Source of the DNA: Belliella aquatica
GTDB lineage: Bacteria; Bacteroidota; Bacteroidia; Cytophagales; Cyclobacteriaceae
DNA length: 64,000 nucleotides
Reading direction: 5' to 3'
NCBI RefSeq assembly: GCF_014637795.1
Contig: NZ_BMFD01000018.1
Coordinates: 1-64,000, forward strand
Numbering within the stretch: the first letter of the stretch is position 1; each line of letters opens with the position of its first letter. Shown in pieces: positions 14,697 through 24,889 of the stretch. The notes under the pieces were generated by a model, which was given only the letters and a program-made list of their open reading frames with translations, ran no database searches and had not been told where the DNA came from. The translations under genes were made by a program, and so were the position numbers.

Positions 14697-16898
14697 ATGG
14701 GAAGAAAATCAAATAATCAAGCCGGTAAAGGCAAAGCTAAAGGCGGGAAAGTAATGGATGCCGCTCAGTTAGCAAGAAAAGTATTGAACTTTTTAGATAA
14801 TCATTTTGGAGAAGAATTTAACTCCAAGCAAATTGTTAAAAAATTAGAAATCCGAGATTCAGTTGTGAAAGGTGGTGTAGAGCCTATTCTTCATAAGCTA
14901 GCTGCTGGTGGTTCGATTTCAAAATCACCTCGGAATTATTTTTCATCAAATAAGGAACCTGAATTTATTGAAGGTGTAGTAGATTTTGTGAATCCCCGAT
15001 TCGCATATATCGTTGCGGATGCTAAACATAACATTGAAGAGGATATCTTGATCAAAGAAGCGGATTTAAAGAATGCGCTTGATGGAGACCGAGTAAGAGT
15101 GATGGTTTACCCTTTGAAGGGTAATACTGGAAGAATGGAAGGAAAAGTACTCGAACTTTTAGAAAGAAGTCGAGACGAGTTTGTTGGGAGAGTTGAGATT
15201 TCTCCTCGCTTTGCCTTTGTAGTTCCTGATTTTAAGAAAATGCATCATGACATCTTTGTCCACAAGGGTGATCTTGGTGGTGCGGAGCACAATCAGAAGG
15301 TGGTCGTCAAGATGACTGAATGGAGAGAAGGAGACAAAAACCCAACAGGTAAAGTGACTCGAGTTTTGGGAAAAGCTGGAGAACATGAAGTGGAGATACA
15401 TTCCATCATGGCTGAGTTTGGGTTGCCATTCGAATACCCTGAAGATGTCACAAAAGAAGCAGAAGCGATTTCTGATGAGATTTCCCAAAAAGAAATTAGC
15501 AATAGAAAGGACTTTAGAGGAATTACTACATTCACTATTGACCCAGCAGATGCGAAGGATTTCGACGATGCTATTTCTTATAGGGTATTGGACAATGGCA
15601 ATTTTGAAATAGGTGTTCATATCGCAGATGTGACCCATTATGTGAAGCCAAAAACAGGTCTTGAAAAAGAAGCTTATGACAGAGCGACATCTGTTTATCT
15701 GGTAGATAGAACTATTCCGATGCTTCCAGAGCGGTTAAGTAATGGACTTTGTTCCTTGCGTCCCAATGAAGATAAACTTACATTTTCATGTGTCTTCGAG
15801 ATGGATGAAAATGCAGATGTAGTGAAGCATTGGATAGGCAGAACCGTTATTCATTCCGATAGGAGATTTGCTTACGAGCAAGCTCAGGAAAACATCGATA
15901 ATCAAAGTGGTGATTTCTTTGAAGAGTTGACTTTTTTAAATGAAATGGCTAAGAAACTTCGTAGAAGAAGATTTGAGAAAGGAGCTGTGAACTTTGAGAC
16001 GGTGGAAGTGAAATTCCAACTGGATGAAAAGGGAACTCCCCTTGGGTTATTTGTAAAGGAGCGGAAGGATATTCACAAAATGATTGAAGAATTCATGCTT
16101 TTGGCGAATAGGACAGTGGCAGAATTTATCTTTGATAAAAACAAAGGTGCGGATACTTTTGTATATAGAGTTCACGATCATCCTGATTTGGAGCGTTTGG
16201 AAACATTTTCAAATTTTGCAAAGAAGTTTGGACACGAAATAAAAGTGGGTGAGGGAAATAGAATTTCAAAAGCATTGAATCAATTGATGGATGAAATTCA
16301 AGGGAAGCCCGAGCAAAATGTATTGGAGCAACTTGCTATTAGAAGTATGGCGAAAGCGATCTACACAATAGAGCCGCGGGGTCACTTTGGATTGGCATTT
16401 AAGCACTATACGCATTTCACATCACCCATCAGAAGGTATCCTGATATGATGGTTCACAGGTTGTTGCAGCATTATCTGGATGGAGGAAAATCTCCAGAAT
16501 CAGAGACTTGGGAAGACAAGTGCTTGCACTCCTCAGACAGAGAGAAGCGAGCATCAAATGCAGAGCGTGCCTCTATCAAGTACAAGCAAGTGGAATTTAT
16601 GGCACTTGCAGAAGATAAGGATTATGATGGGATTGTTGTTGGAGTCACAGAGTGGGGAGTTTTTGTGGAAATCACAGAAACCAAGTGTGAGGGAATGATC
16701 AGAGTTCAAGATATGAATGACGATTATTATGAGTTCGACGAAAAAAACATGCGCTTGATTGGAACAAAAAACAAAAAAATGATCACTTTAGGTGATAAAG
16801 TGAGTGTCAGAGTAGTCGCTACTGACATAGATAGAAGAACTATAGATTTGGAATTTGCAGGTAATGAATCAAACAACAACTCCCGTAAGCGTAAGTAA
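14697..16898 (+). CDS. rnr: Ribonuclease R
   Basis: This 733-residue 3'-5' exoribonuclease degrades structured RNA and takes part in rRNA quality control. The N-terminal basic, helix-turn-helix-like region (about 1-75) is followed by cold-shock domains. The RNB catalytic domain starts near residue 270 with TIDPADAKDFDDAIS, whose aspartates bind magnesium, and contains HYTHFTSPIRRYPDMMVHR. An S1 domain covers about 635-715 (GIVVGVTEWGVFVEI). The lysine-rich tail is short. The last 35 nt overlap the following prenyl synthase gene in another frame, so translation is likely coupled. Confidence 0.96.
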   Translation: MGRKSNNQAGKGKAKGGKVMDAAQLARKVLNFLDNHFGEEFNSKQIVKKLEIRDSVVKGGVEPILHKLAAGGSISKSPRNYFSSNKEPEFIEGVVDFVNPRFAYIVADAKHNIEEDILIKEADLKNALDGDRVRVMVYPLKGNTGRMEGKVLELLERSRDEFVGRVEISPRFAFVVPDFKKMHHDIFVHKGDLGGAEHNQKVVVKMTEWREGDKNPTGKVTRVLGKAGEHEVEIHSIMAEFGLPFEYPEDVTKEAEAISDEISQKEISNRKDFRGITTFTIDPADAKDFDDAISYRVLDNGNFEIGVHIADVTHYVKPKTGLEKEAYDRATSVYLVDRTIPMLPERLSNGLCSLRPNEDKLTFSCVFEMDENADVVKHWIGRTVIHSDRRFAYEQAQENIDNQSGDFFEELTFLNEMAKKLRRRRFEKGAVNFETVEVKFQLDEKGTPLGLFVKERKDIHKMIEEFMLLANRTVAEFIFDKNKGADTFVYRVHDHPDLERLETFSNFAKKFGHEIKVGEGNRISKALNQLMDEIQGKPEQNVLEQLAIRSMAKAIYTIEPRGHFGLAFKHYTHFTSPIRRYPDMMVHRLLQHYLDGGKSPESETWEDKCLHSSDREKRASNAERASIKYKQVEFMALAEDKDYDGIVVGVTEWGVFVEITETKCEGMIRVQDMNDDYYEFDEKNMRLIGTKNKKMITLGDKVSVRVVATDIDRRTIDLEFAGNESNNNSRKRK

Positions 16899-17859
16899 GC
16901 TTTTACAAGATTTAGAAAATCATATCCAAGGATTCCAATATGGGAATTCTCCGGTTGAATTGTATGAACCGATAAGTTACATTATGAGTCTTGGAGGAAA
17001 GAGAATTCGCCCTTTGATGACGCTAATGGCTTATTCACTTTACAAAAAGGATTATGAATCTATTTTGACTCCCGCCTCGGCAGTGGAGGTGTTTCATAAT
17101 TTTACCTTGATGCATGATGATATCATGGACGATGCGCCGCTAAGAAGAGGAAAAGCTACCGTTCACGAGAAATGGAATGCGAACACAGCTATACTTTCAG
17201 GAGATGTGATGTTGGTGAAGGCTTATGAAATGTTGGTCAATGTGTCTCCGGAAAAGCTTCCCGAAGCACTTCGGTTATTCAATCAAACAGCTGCTGAAGT
17301 TTGCGAAGGACAGCAGCATGATATGAATTTTGAAACAATAGCAACGGTCGAAGAGGAAGATTATATCGATATGATCAGACAAAAGACAGCTGTCCTATTG
17401 GGTTTTGCTTTGCAATTTGGAGCGCTTTTGGCAGATGCCCCTCAAGAAGAGGCGGAGAAGTTGTATGATTTTGGAGTCAATATTGGCATTGGATTCCAAC
17501 TTAAGGATGATTTGCTGGATGTCTATGCGGATCAAGCAAAGTTCGGAAAACAAGTAGGTGGAGATATTATTGCGAACAAGAAGACGTTTTTACTGATCAA
17601 AGCTAAAGAGCTTGCTGAAGGTGAGCTGAAATCCCAATTAGAAGACTGGCTAGCAAAAGTCGATTTTGATAAGCAAGAAAAGGTGAAGGCAGTAACCACA
17701 ATTTACGACCAAATCGGAATCAAAGCATTAACAGAAGCTAAAATGCATGATTATTTCCAAAAAGGATTTGATCAGTTTAATTCACTTGATGTGCCGATGA
17801 AGTCAAGCTTTAGCGCATTACTCGAATTAACCGAAGAGTTGGTTCACAGAGAAAAATAA
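16864..17859 (+). CDS. Polyprenyl diphosphate synthase
   Basis: This 331-residue trans-isoprenyl diphosphate synthase has the first aspartate-rich motif DDIMDD near residues 84-89 (with LRRGKATVH after it) and the second DDLLD near 215-219. The residues before the first motif are bulky (HNFTLMH), as in long-chain enzymes. The product is probably the C35-C40 side chain of menaquinone, which the respiratory genes at the end of the window would use; chain length is inferred. The ATG at 16864 lies inside the end of rnr, and a TTG three codons earlier is unlikely. Confidence 0.9.
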   Translation: MNQTTTPVSVSKLLQDLENHIQGFQYGNSPVELYEPISYIMSLGGKRIRPLMTLMAYSLYKKDYESILTPASAVEVFHNFTLMHDDIMDDAPLRRGKATVHEKWNANTAILSGDVMLVKAYEMLVNVSPEKLPEALRLFNQTAAEVCEGQQHDMNFETIATVEEEDYIDMIRQKTAVLLGFALQFGALLADAPQEEAEKLYDFGVNIGIGFQLKDDLLDVYADQAKFGKQVGGDIIANKKTFLLIKAKELAEGELKSQLEDWLAKVDFDKQEKVKAVTTIYDQIGIKALTEAKMHDYFQKGFDQFNSLDVPMKSSFSALLELTEELVHREK

Positions 17860-17869
17860 ATAGAATTAC

Positions 17870-18502
17870 ATGATAGAATTATCAACGACGGTGGTCCTTA
17901 TAGTGATCACCGTTTTGGCTTCATATTGGGGTTTCAAAAACCCATCGATACTCAATAGGTGGATGTTTACCCCTTACTTGATCAAAAATAAGAATCAATA
18001 TGATAGATTCGTACTTTCTGGATTTATCCACAAGGACAGCATGCACTTGCTTTTCAATATGTTCACCTTTTATTTCTTTGGTGGTGCGGTAGAGCAGTTT
18101 TTATTGTACCGCTTAGGTTTCATTCCAGGTACGATTGTATTTGTATTATTCTATGTAGCTGCAATTGTGATCGCTGATATTCCAACATTCCTGAAGCATC
18201 AAAATCATAGTTTCTACAGAGCATTGGGAGCAAGTGGAGGAGTGGCTGCAACAGTTTTTGCTAGTATCATTTTGATGCCGCTTTCGGATATTTGTCTGTT
18301 TGGTATTATTTGCTTACCTGGCTTTGCATTAGGAATACTATTTTTGATTTATTCTGTGGTACAAGCCAAAAAAGGAGATGATGGAGTAAATCATGATGCG
18401 CATCTATATGGTGCATTGATCGGGATTGTGTTTATATTAATAATTAGCCCAAGCAGTGCATTCAATTTTATCAATGAAATAAAAAGCTTCAGGTTATTTT
18501 AA
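17870..18502 (+). CDS. Rhomboid family intramembrane serine protease
   Basis: This 210-residue protein has six predicted membrane segments. The catalytic serine lies in GASGG (Ser122), and the partner histidine is in the last helix (HLYGALIG, His178). The HKDSMHLLFNMFTFYFFGG segment corresponds to the conserved rhomboid helix-2 HxxxN motif. It cleaves within or next to transmembrane helices; the substrate is unknown. It follows the prenyl synthase by 10 nt and ends in a bidirectional terminator whose stem contains its stop codon. Confidence 0.9.
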   Translation: MIELSTTVVLIVITVLASYWGFKNPSILNRWMFTPYLIKNKNQYDRFVLSGFIHKDSMHLLFNMFTFYFFGGAVEQFLLYRLGFIPGTIVFVLFYVAAIVIADIPTFLKHQNHSFYRALGASGGVAATVFASIILMPLSDICLFGIICLPGFALGILFLIYSVVQAKKGDDGVNHDAHLYGALIGIVFILIISPSSAFNFINEIKSFRLF

Positions 18503-18520
18503 CCTGAAGCTTTAATTTTT
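18483..18520. terminator. Bidirectional terminator between rhomboid and HPF-like genes
   Basis: A perfect 14-bp stem (AAAGCTTCAGGTTA with TAACCTGAAGCTTT) around a 3-nt loop has A- and T-rich flanks on both sides. It lies between convergent genes and should stop both. Confidence 0.9.
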
Positions 18521-18537
18521 AGCGGAAATAATTCCAA

Positions 18538-18846
18538 TTATTTATTTTTCTGAATCTGTCTGATGTTCTTATCAGTCACAGATTTCAGCATTCCAACCCA
18601 ATTTTCTCCTTTTTCTTCTGCAAATACATCCGGACCAGGGATTCCTACACGCATTCCAACTGTCGTGGTGGCAGTTCCCCCTTGACCTTCTGATTTGAAA
18701 TAGACATCAAGCGCGTTGATGTCATTGGTGAATTTTGCGAGTTTATTGATACAGTTTCTTATTTCTGATTGAATTTCTTGACTGACGTCTAAGTTTGGAG
18801 ATTGAACATCAATCTTCACACCTTTATAATTTTCTGTGTAGTTCAT
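18538..18846 (-). CDS. HPF/RaiA-family ribosome-associated protein
   Basis: This 102-residue protein resembles short hibernation-promoting factors: an N-terminal strand with VQSPNLDVSQEIQSEIRNCINKLAKF, then strands and the final helix (LKSVTDKNIRQIQKNK) typical of the RaiA fold. Such proteins bind the decoding region of the small subunit in slow growth. The central strand GTATTTVGMRVGIPGPDVFAEEKGEN is more divergent than in classical HPF, so a related fold with another role is possible. It stands alone, convergent with the rhomboid gene. Confidence 0.75.
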   Translation of the reverse strand: MNYTENYKGVKIDVQSPNLDVSQEIQSEIRNCINKLAKFTNDINALDVYFKSEGQGGTATTTVGMRVGIPGPDVFAEEKGENWVGMLKSVTDKNIRQIQKNK

Positions 18847-18915
18847 GGTTTTGCTTGTTTTAATTTCTATACGAATTTATAGAATATTATACGGAAATAA
18901 GGTGCGACTAGTCAC

Positions 18916-18946
18916 AAAAAAGCCACTCAATTTGAGTGGCTTTTTG
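18916..18946 (-). terminator. Terminator of the BNR-repeat protein gene
   Basis: GCCACTCA and TGAGTGGC arms with A/T tracts lie just 3' of the minus-strand stop codon at 18949. Confidence 0.9.
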
Positions 18947-18948
18947 AT

Positions 18949-21900
18949 TTATTTTTTATTGAGTTCTGTCTTCATTTCTTCAATGTTGAGAATCTTCGAA
19001 ATTTGATTGCTTTCGATATCTCTGAATTTAGTCAATTGAATATTGATCTGTCTCGTAATCTCAGCTCTAACTTCCTCAGCACCATCTGTTGGTTTGTAAG
19101 AACCTGTTCCGGCGATTACATTCAAATGGGCTAGTTTGTTGTTGAGTCGGATTGGATAGTTCAAAGGATCTTGACCACTTTTGTTTTGAGTTTGATACAG
19201 TTCTTTTTCTATATCAGAAATTTGTTGAATGATAGGGTCGATTCTTCTTTTTTGCTTTCCATCCTTTTCTACGATGCTATTCAATTCATCGCGATATTTT
19301 CTGATCATGATGATAGTTTCGTGAGTTTCTGTAAGCTTATCTCTTACTGCTAACAAGAAGTCAAATTGCTCTTGGAGATCAGCTTGAGTAGAAGGATACC
19401 TCTTGTCTGCAAGTACTTTAAAGTCTTGATCTTGAGCTTGTCCATCTACAATCATTCTCACTGTATAATCTCCAGGGACAATTTTAGGGCCAGTAAGCGG
19501 CCCTGACCACATGATCATCCCATCAAAGCCTCTTGCATTAGGGATTCTTAAATTCCAATTGAATTCATTAGAACCTAATTTATATCTTAAAGTGTCCTTT
19601 TCAATTCCTTTTGAAGAAAATTCGCGAATAAGGTTTTTTTGTTTGTCATAGAATTCAATTCTTAATTCCTCTTTAGGCTCTTCTTTCAAATGATAATAAA
19701 CCAACACTCCTCCAGGTCTATTTGTCCCAGCTGTCAAAGAAGGTCTTCTTGTTCCGTCTAGGGAATAAGAATCTTGTGGCTTAAATAGATGGAAAGGTTT
19801 GTTAGCAATGTCATTTGACATTTGATGAAGAACAGTCAAATCATCAATAATCCAAAAGCTTCTACCTTGAGTGGCAGCAATCAGGTTATTTTCCTTTATA
19901 GTTAAATCAGTGATTGGAACTATTGGCAAATTGAGTTGAAGTGGCTGCCAATTGGCACCGTCATTAAATGAAATATACATTCCAGTTTCTGTACCTGCGT
20001 AGAGAATTCCTTTTTTAACAGGATCTGCTCTTACCACTCTAGTGAAATGTTCTGAATCTATTCCATTGACAATTTTTATCCATGTCTTTCCATAATCTGT
20101 TGTTTTGTACAGATAAGGGGCAAAGTCTCCATTTTTGTAAGAAGTAGCGGCAAAATATACGCCTCCAGCTTCAAAGGGATGACCTTCCATTGAATTGATT
20201 TGGGTCCATTCTGGTAAATTTGGTGGAGTTACATTCTCCCAAGTTTTCCCATCATCTTTAGAAACATGTACTAAGCCATCATCTGATCCAGTCCAAATCA
20301 CACCTTTTTGAAGTGGATTTTCTGCAGCTGAGAAAATAGTACTGTAATATTCTACCGAGGTATTGTCTTTTGTAATCGGTCCACCTGATGGTCCAAGTTT
20401 CTCTTTTGCGTTTCTTGTTAGATCACCACTGATTGTTTCCCAAGATTGGCCGCCATTTGTAGAACGATGGAGTTGATTTGATCCTGTATAAAGAATATTC
20501 GAATCATGAATCGAGAAGAAAATAGGAAAATTCCATTGGAATCTATATTTCATTCCTTCAGCACCATGCCCCATTGGGTTGTCAGGGTATACATTTACGT
20601 TTCTTCTAGCTTGAGAACTGTGATCCAGACGCTGAAGCAATCCGCCATAATTTCCACCAAATACCACATCAGGATTGTTTGGATCTACGGCAAGCCATCC
20701 ACTCTCGGAGCCTGCACTTACTTCCCAATCTGATTCTGAAATCGATGATCCTTCATTTCTATGGGCAATGCGCATGGTGCTGTTGTCTTGCTGTGCACCA
20801 TAGATTCTGTAAGGAAAGTGATTGTCAGTCGTCACCCTATAAAATTGGGCTGTCGGTTGATTCATATAAGTAGACCAATTTGATCCTCCATCATGAGACA
20901 CCTGAGCTCCTCCATCATCTGCGATGACCATTCTCTGATTATTGCTTGGGTCAATCCACAAATCATGATGATCGCCATGCGGTGCTCTACCACTTTTGAA
21001 GGTTTTGCCTCCATCTGTTGATTTATGATAATTTACGTTGACTACATACACGATGTCTTCATCCTGCGTATCGGCATAAATCCTGGTGTAATACCAAGCT
21101 CTTTGTCTTAAGTTTCTGTCTTCGTTTGTTTTTTCCCAAGTAGCGCCACCATCATCTGATCTGAATACACCACCTTCAAGATTTTCAACAATTGCCCAAA
21201 CTCGATTTGAATTTTTAGGAGATACGGTGACCCCCATGATTCCCAACAGTCCTTCTGGCAATCCAGGGTTTCTTGAAATTTCAGTCCAGTTTTTACCTCC
21301 ATCGGTAGTCTTAAACATTTTGGAACCTGGGCCTCCGCTTTCAAGGCTGTAAGGAGTTCGCTTCATTTCCCATGTTGTAGCATAGAGTGTCTCAGGATCA
21401 TTTGGATCAATGATCAAATCTATTGCACCTGAAACCTCATTGACATAAAGAATTTTCTCCCAATTGTATCCTCCATCTGTAGATTTATAAACGCCTCTAT
21501 CTGGAGTTGGCTTAAAAATATCTCCTAAAACTGCCGCGTAAATCACATCTGCATTTTTAGGGTGAATTCTAATTCTTGGGATAAATCTTGAATCTTTTAA
21601 TCCTGTTTGTTCCCAAGATTTCCCTGAGTCTTTACTTTTCCAGACTCCATAACCATAGGAGACGTTCCCTCGAACGGTTTTTTCTCCACCACCAACATAT
21701 ACTACACTCGTATCACTTGGAGCTACTGCTACTGCCCCTATAGACCCGCCAAAGTAGCCATCAGAAACCGATTTCCAAGATTTTCCTGAATCGTCAGTTC
21801 TCCATACTCCACCTCCTGTGGCTCCGAAATAGTAGGTGTCTGGCGCACCAGCAATTCCTTCTACGGCCGCGGATCGACCTCCTCTGTGAGGCCCAACGAG

Positions 21901-22017
21901 TCTCCACTGTACAGCCTCATATATTTTTTCATCATAAGTTTGTGCTGAGATTTCCTGACTGGGGAGTAAGATTAGCCAAAGGAAAACACCTAACATAGAA
22001 ATATAAATTTTTCTCAT
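18949..22017 (-). CDS. Secreted multi-blade BNR/sortilin-like beta-propeller protein
   Basis: This 1022-residue exported protein has a signal peptide ending near residue 25 (EISAQ). At least ten Asp-box motifs (S/T-x-D-x-G-x-T/S-W) run through the first 700 residues, for example RTDDSGKSW, KSKDSGKSW, KTTDGGKNW and VSKDDGKTW. They form two VPS10/sortilin-like propellers. A C-terminal region of about 300 residues has a beta-sandwich part (NWNLRIPNARGFDG) and a long helical stretch. Homologues are usually annotated as glycosyl hydrolase, but Asp boxes are structural and I see no catalytic evidence. Its own terminator follows, and the S9 peptidase gene upstream on the same strand is separated by another terminator. 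Confidence 0.85.
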   Translation of the reverse strand: MRKIYISMLGVFLWLILLPSQEISAQTYDEKIYEAVQWRLVGPHRGGRSAAVEGIAGAPDTYYFGATGGGVWRTDDSGKSWKSVSDGYFGGSIGAVAVAPSDTSVVYVGGGEKTVRGNVSYGYGVWKSKDSGKSWEQTGLKDSRFIPRIRIHPKNADVIYAAVLGDIFKPTPDRGVYKSTDGGYNWEKILYVNEVSGAIDLIIDPNDPETLYATTWEMKRTPYSLESGGPGSKMFKTTDGGKNWTEISRNPGLPEGLLGIMGVTVSPKNSNRVWAIVENLEGGVFRSDDGGATWEKTNEDRNLRQRAWYYTRIYADTQDEDIVYVVNVNYHKSTDGGKTFKSGRAPHGDHHDLWIDPSNNQRMVIADDGGAQVSHDGGSNWSTYMNQPTAQFYRVTTDNHFPYRIYGAQQDNSTMRIAHRNEGSSISESDWEVSAGSESGWLAVDPNNPDVVFGGNYGGLLQRLDHSSQARRNVNVYPDNPMGHGAEGMKYRFQWNFPIFFSIHDSNILYTGSNQLHRSTNGGQSWETISGDLTRNAKEKLGPSGGPITKDNTSVEYYSTIFSAAENPLQKGVIWTGSDDGLVHVSKDDGKTWENVTPPNLPEWTQINSMEGHPFEAGGVYFAATSYKNGDFAPYLYKTTDYGKTWIKIVNGIDSEHFTRVVRADPVKKGILYAGTETGMYISFNDGANWQPLQLNLPIVPITDLTIKENNLIAATQGRSFWIIDDLTVLHQMSNDIANKPFHLFKPQDSYSLDGTRRPSLTAGTNRPGGVLVYYHLKEEPKEELRIEFYDKQKNLIREFSSKGIEKDTLRYKLGSNEFNWNLRIPNARGFDGMIMWSGPLTGPKIVPGDYTVRMIVDGQAQDQDFKVLADKRYPSTQADLQEQFDFLLAVRDKLTETHETIIMIRKYRDELNSIVEKDGKQKRRIDPIIQQISDIEKELYQTQNKSGQDPLNYPIRLNNKLAHLNVIAGTGSYKPTDGAEEVRAEITRQINIQLTKFRDIESNQISKILNIEEMKTELNKK

Positions 22018-22105
22018 AGAATAAAGGGTTTTAATAATAGCTTAATATAAGATATTACCAAATATCATCTTATTGAAAAATGATTAATGGTGTTTTATTG
22101 ATATG

Positions 22106-22143
22106 AAAAAGCCAGTCAAACATAATTTTTGACTGGCTTTGTT
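22106..22143 (-). terminator. Terminator of the S9 peptidase gene
   Basis: AAAGCCAGTCAAA pairs with TTTGACTGGCTTT around a 7-nt loop, with T-rich sequence on the minus-strand side, 20 nt after the stop. Confidence 0.88.
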
Positions 22144-22162
22144 ATTTCAATGATAAAATCTT

Positions 22163-24889
22163 TTAATCTGCTTTATTATACTGTTTTTTCAAATGAGGGA
22201 CTCCTTCTTCCATCCATTCTGGCGCTGCCTTTCCCATTAGATGGTGATCAAAATATTTCTTCATTCTTCTCTGAAAATCTTTCTGATTTGCTTCATTTGC
22301 TAGGTGATGTCCTTCATTTGGGTACGAGAGGAAAATCACCTCTTTGCCCAATCTTCTTGCTGCATTGAAAAGCTCTAAGCCTTGTGACCAATCCACAGCT
22401 CCATCAGCAGTTCCATGCAAAATCATGAATGGCGTTTTGATATTTGGTACATGGTACATGGGATTTTCTCTCTGATAGATTTCTCTGTGCGTCCATGGAG
22501 TGACACCATTGCCCATTCTAACTTGTCCTATTTCCATGATTCCGTGATGCACCGTTCCAGAGCTTCCGTAAATATTATTATAGAAACTCTCCAAGTTAGT
22601 AGGCGGTGCACCGGTGACAACGCACTTGAACATGTCGGTTTGAGTTAAGATAAATGAAGTTTGATAACCACCCCAGCTATGCCCTTGCAATCCAATATTG
22701 TCCTTATCAGCATATCCAAGGTTGATAAGTTCCTTTGCAGCAGAAGTGATGACATCTAAAGAGCTTGTACCAGGTTTTCCTTCTTCGAAAATAATATCAG
22801 GCATAAAAATCAAATAACCATTACTAGCATAGGTAGAGAAATGTGGTCGATCATCATACACAGGCATGGAGTATTGATGATGTCTATCTGACATTTTTTC
22901 ATAGAAATAGAAAATTGTTGGGTAGGCTTTTCCCTCTTCATAATCAGCGGGGAATGTCAATGTTCCTTGGAGTTTATTTCCTCGGCTATCTGTAAAGTCA
23001 ACCAATTTTCTTTTTCCCCATGCATACTCACTTTGTTGTGGGTTAGCAGTGGTGATTTTCTTTTGATTTGTAAACTTAAGGTCAGCGAGGTAATAATCCG
23101 GAAAATCAACAAAAGTCTGCTTTGTGAAGAATGTTTTGTTTGCATTCTTGGCTTTCATAGGCCTACCATAACTTACGTCATCATAAACGAGCAACTTTGG
23201 CTGAGAACCTATCATCAGTTCGTAAAACCCTTCTTTTTTGGTCCACTCTCCGTAAGCTGTCAGGAGTAAAGGCTTTTTGGTGTCTATCCAATCTTCTTCA
23301 GGATCCATGCTAATATGTCGGAATCTGATTTCTTGATCATCACCAATTTTTGTGATGTTCTCAGCTTTAGAACCATCTAATGCCAACATCCACAAATCGT
23401 ACTTATGATTGATGATTACATTCTTACCATCTTTCGTCCAACCTGCCACGCCGAAAGGTGGGTTTTCATGAGGATAAGGATGTTCCATATCCATGAAAAT
23501 AACAGATGCTTTTTGTGAAACATTGGTTCGCGTATCCGTATCTACATTGTATAAGATAAGAGCGGTATCTTTTTGATATAAATAATACTTTCCGTCCGGT
23601 GAATCTCCCAAAGTTCTGGTTACAAGATCTTCAAACTTCTTTCTTTCTCCCGTGGTAATGTCCACTCGGTACATATCAGCTGGAGAGATTCCCCAGTTTA
23701 CATCACTGATATATGGACTATCATCTCTGCCAATTCTATATTTTGGATGTCTAGAATCACCTACATATTTCAGTTCATCATCTGCTAACCTTACAAATTT
23801 CCCAGAATTGATATGGTATACAGCGCTATAAGTAAAATTCTTGTCTCTATTGGCTCTTACGATCTGAACTGACTGAATGTAATCATCTTTCCAATGCCAA
23901 ACGTCCACGTTTGCAATGGTGTCCTTGCTCAATTTCTCTTTAATCTCTTGTTCTTTGATTCCGAGAGATACAGCTAGGCCGTCATGACTGAAAGCTATTC
24001 TGCTTTTATCGCTGATCACAAAATCTGATGGAAATCCCGCAGTACCATTGGTAAGGATCTGCTTCTTTGCCGTTTTATTCAAGTCTGAGAAAACGATCAG
24101 TGAATTATCTTGCTGAAGGAGCGAGTCTACTTTATTGCCTTTGAAAACAGCAATTTGATTTCCTTTATTTGGCCAATCTACTTTTTTGGCTTGGCTGTCA
24201 TCCCAAGTTAAGCTTTGATACATAGCCTTGTCACTGTCTAAAATTGTGGTAGACATGTTGCTTAAGTCAAGGAGAAAAACACCATTACCAACTTGATCTT
24301 CGGCATCAATCACGTAAGCGAGATGTGTACTTTTTTGATTGAAGCCGTACTCTACGACATTACCCAATGTAGTAGCCTGATTTTTATTCAAATCATATAA
24401 AACCAAATCGGCTCCTCGAACTTCGGATTTTGCATTTTCTGCCTTTTCTTTGTGGACAACCCAAAATTTCCCGTCATTGGAAAATTCCATTCTTCTGGCT
24501 CTTTCTACTTGAAATTGATGGCTTGAATTTAGGGCTTTGAGATTTGCTGTTTGAACTACGGGCTTTTTTGCCTTTTTCAATTTTTCTGTCTCAGCTTTGT
24601 TGGGTTTGGTATAATAAGCGAAAAATTTACTGTTTTCAGAAAATGTTGGAGAGGAGCCATAAGGAATCACTTGAAGGTCTTCAGGCTGAAGTGATTTCAA
24701 ATGTAATGTATCATCACCACCATTTGGACGAAGTGCATAAGCAAACCAATTTCCATCAGGAGATGGAGTAGGGGATATGATTCTTGACCACTTGGAATAA
24801 TCTTCCAATTGTAACGTTTTCTTTTGAGCAATTACATTTCCAATACATAGAAGGAAAATGAATGTCAATGCGATTTTTTTTAATTTCAT
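22163..24889 (-). CDS. Secreted S9-family (prolyl oligopeptidase-like) peptidase
   Basis: This 908-residue protein has a signal peptide (cleavage near NVIAQ, residues 18-22). A long propeller region carries phrases such as SPTPSPDGNWFAYAL, and the C-terminal alpha/beta hydrolase domain is complete. The nucleophile is in GHSWGG (Ser738), the acid in GTADGAVDW and the histidine in NEGHHL. It probably removes dipeptides or trims peptides in the periplasm, as other S9 enzymes do. It is longer than classical DPP4-type enzymes, mainly in the propeller. It is monocistronic by its own terminator. Confidence 0.9.
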   Translation of the reverse strand: MKLKKIALTFIFLLCIGNVIAQKKTLQLEDYSKWSRIISPTPSPDGNWFAYALRPNGGDDTLHLKSLQPEDLQVIPYGSSPTFSENSKFFAYYTKPNKAETEKLKKAKKPVVQTANLKALNSSHQFQVERARRMEFSNDGKFWVVHKEKAENAKSEVRGADLVLYDLNKNQATTLGNVVEYGFNQKSTHLAYVIDAEDQVGNGVFLLDLSNMSTTILDSDKAMYQSLTWDDSQAKKVDWPNKGNQIAVFKGNKVDSLLQQDNSLIVFSDLNKTAKKQILTNGTAGFPSDFVISDKSRIAFSHDGLAVSLGIKEQEIKEKLSKDTIANVDVWHWKDDYIQSVQIVRANRDKNFTYSAVYHINSGKFVRLADDELKYVGDSRHPKYRIGRDDSPYISDVNWGISPADMYRVDITTGERKKFEDLVTRTLGDSPDGKYYLYQKDTALILYNVDTDTRTNVSQKASVIFMDMEHPYPHENPPFGVAGWTKDGKNVIINHKYDLWMLALDGSKAENITKIGDDQEIRFRHISMDPEEDWIDTKKPLLLTAYGEWTKKEGFYELMIGSQPKLLVYDDVSYGRPMKAKNANKTFFTKQTFVDFPDYYLADLKFTNQKKITTANPQQSEYAWGKRKLVDFTDSRGNKLQGTLTFPADYEEGKAYPTIFYFYEKMSDRHHQYSMPVYDDRPHFSTYASNGYLIFMPDIIFEEGKPGTSSLDVITSAAKELINLGYADKDNIGLQGHSWGGYQTSFILTQTDMFKCVVTGAPPTNLESFYNNIYGSSGTVHHGIMEIGQVRMGNGVTPWTHREIYQRENPMYHVPNIKTPFMILHGTADGAVDWSQGLELFNAARRLGKEVIFLSYPNEGHHLANEANQKDFQRRMKKYFDHHLMGKAAPEWMEEGVPHLKKQYNKAD

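Noticed and set aside
15159-15638. 159-residue antisense ORF inside rnr
   Set aside because: It is a shadow of a strongly conserved gene, with no family-like sequence and no start signals.
18949-22017. Glycoside hydrolase activity for the BNR-repeat protein
   Set aside because: Asp-box motifs are structural and no catalytic residues of a hydrolase family could be identified.
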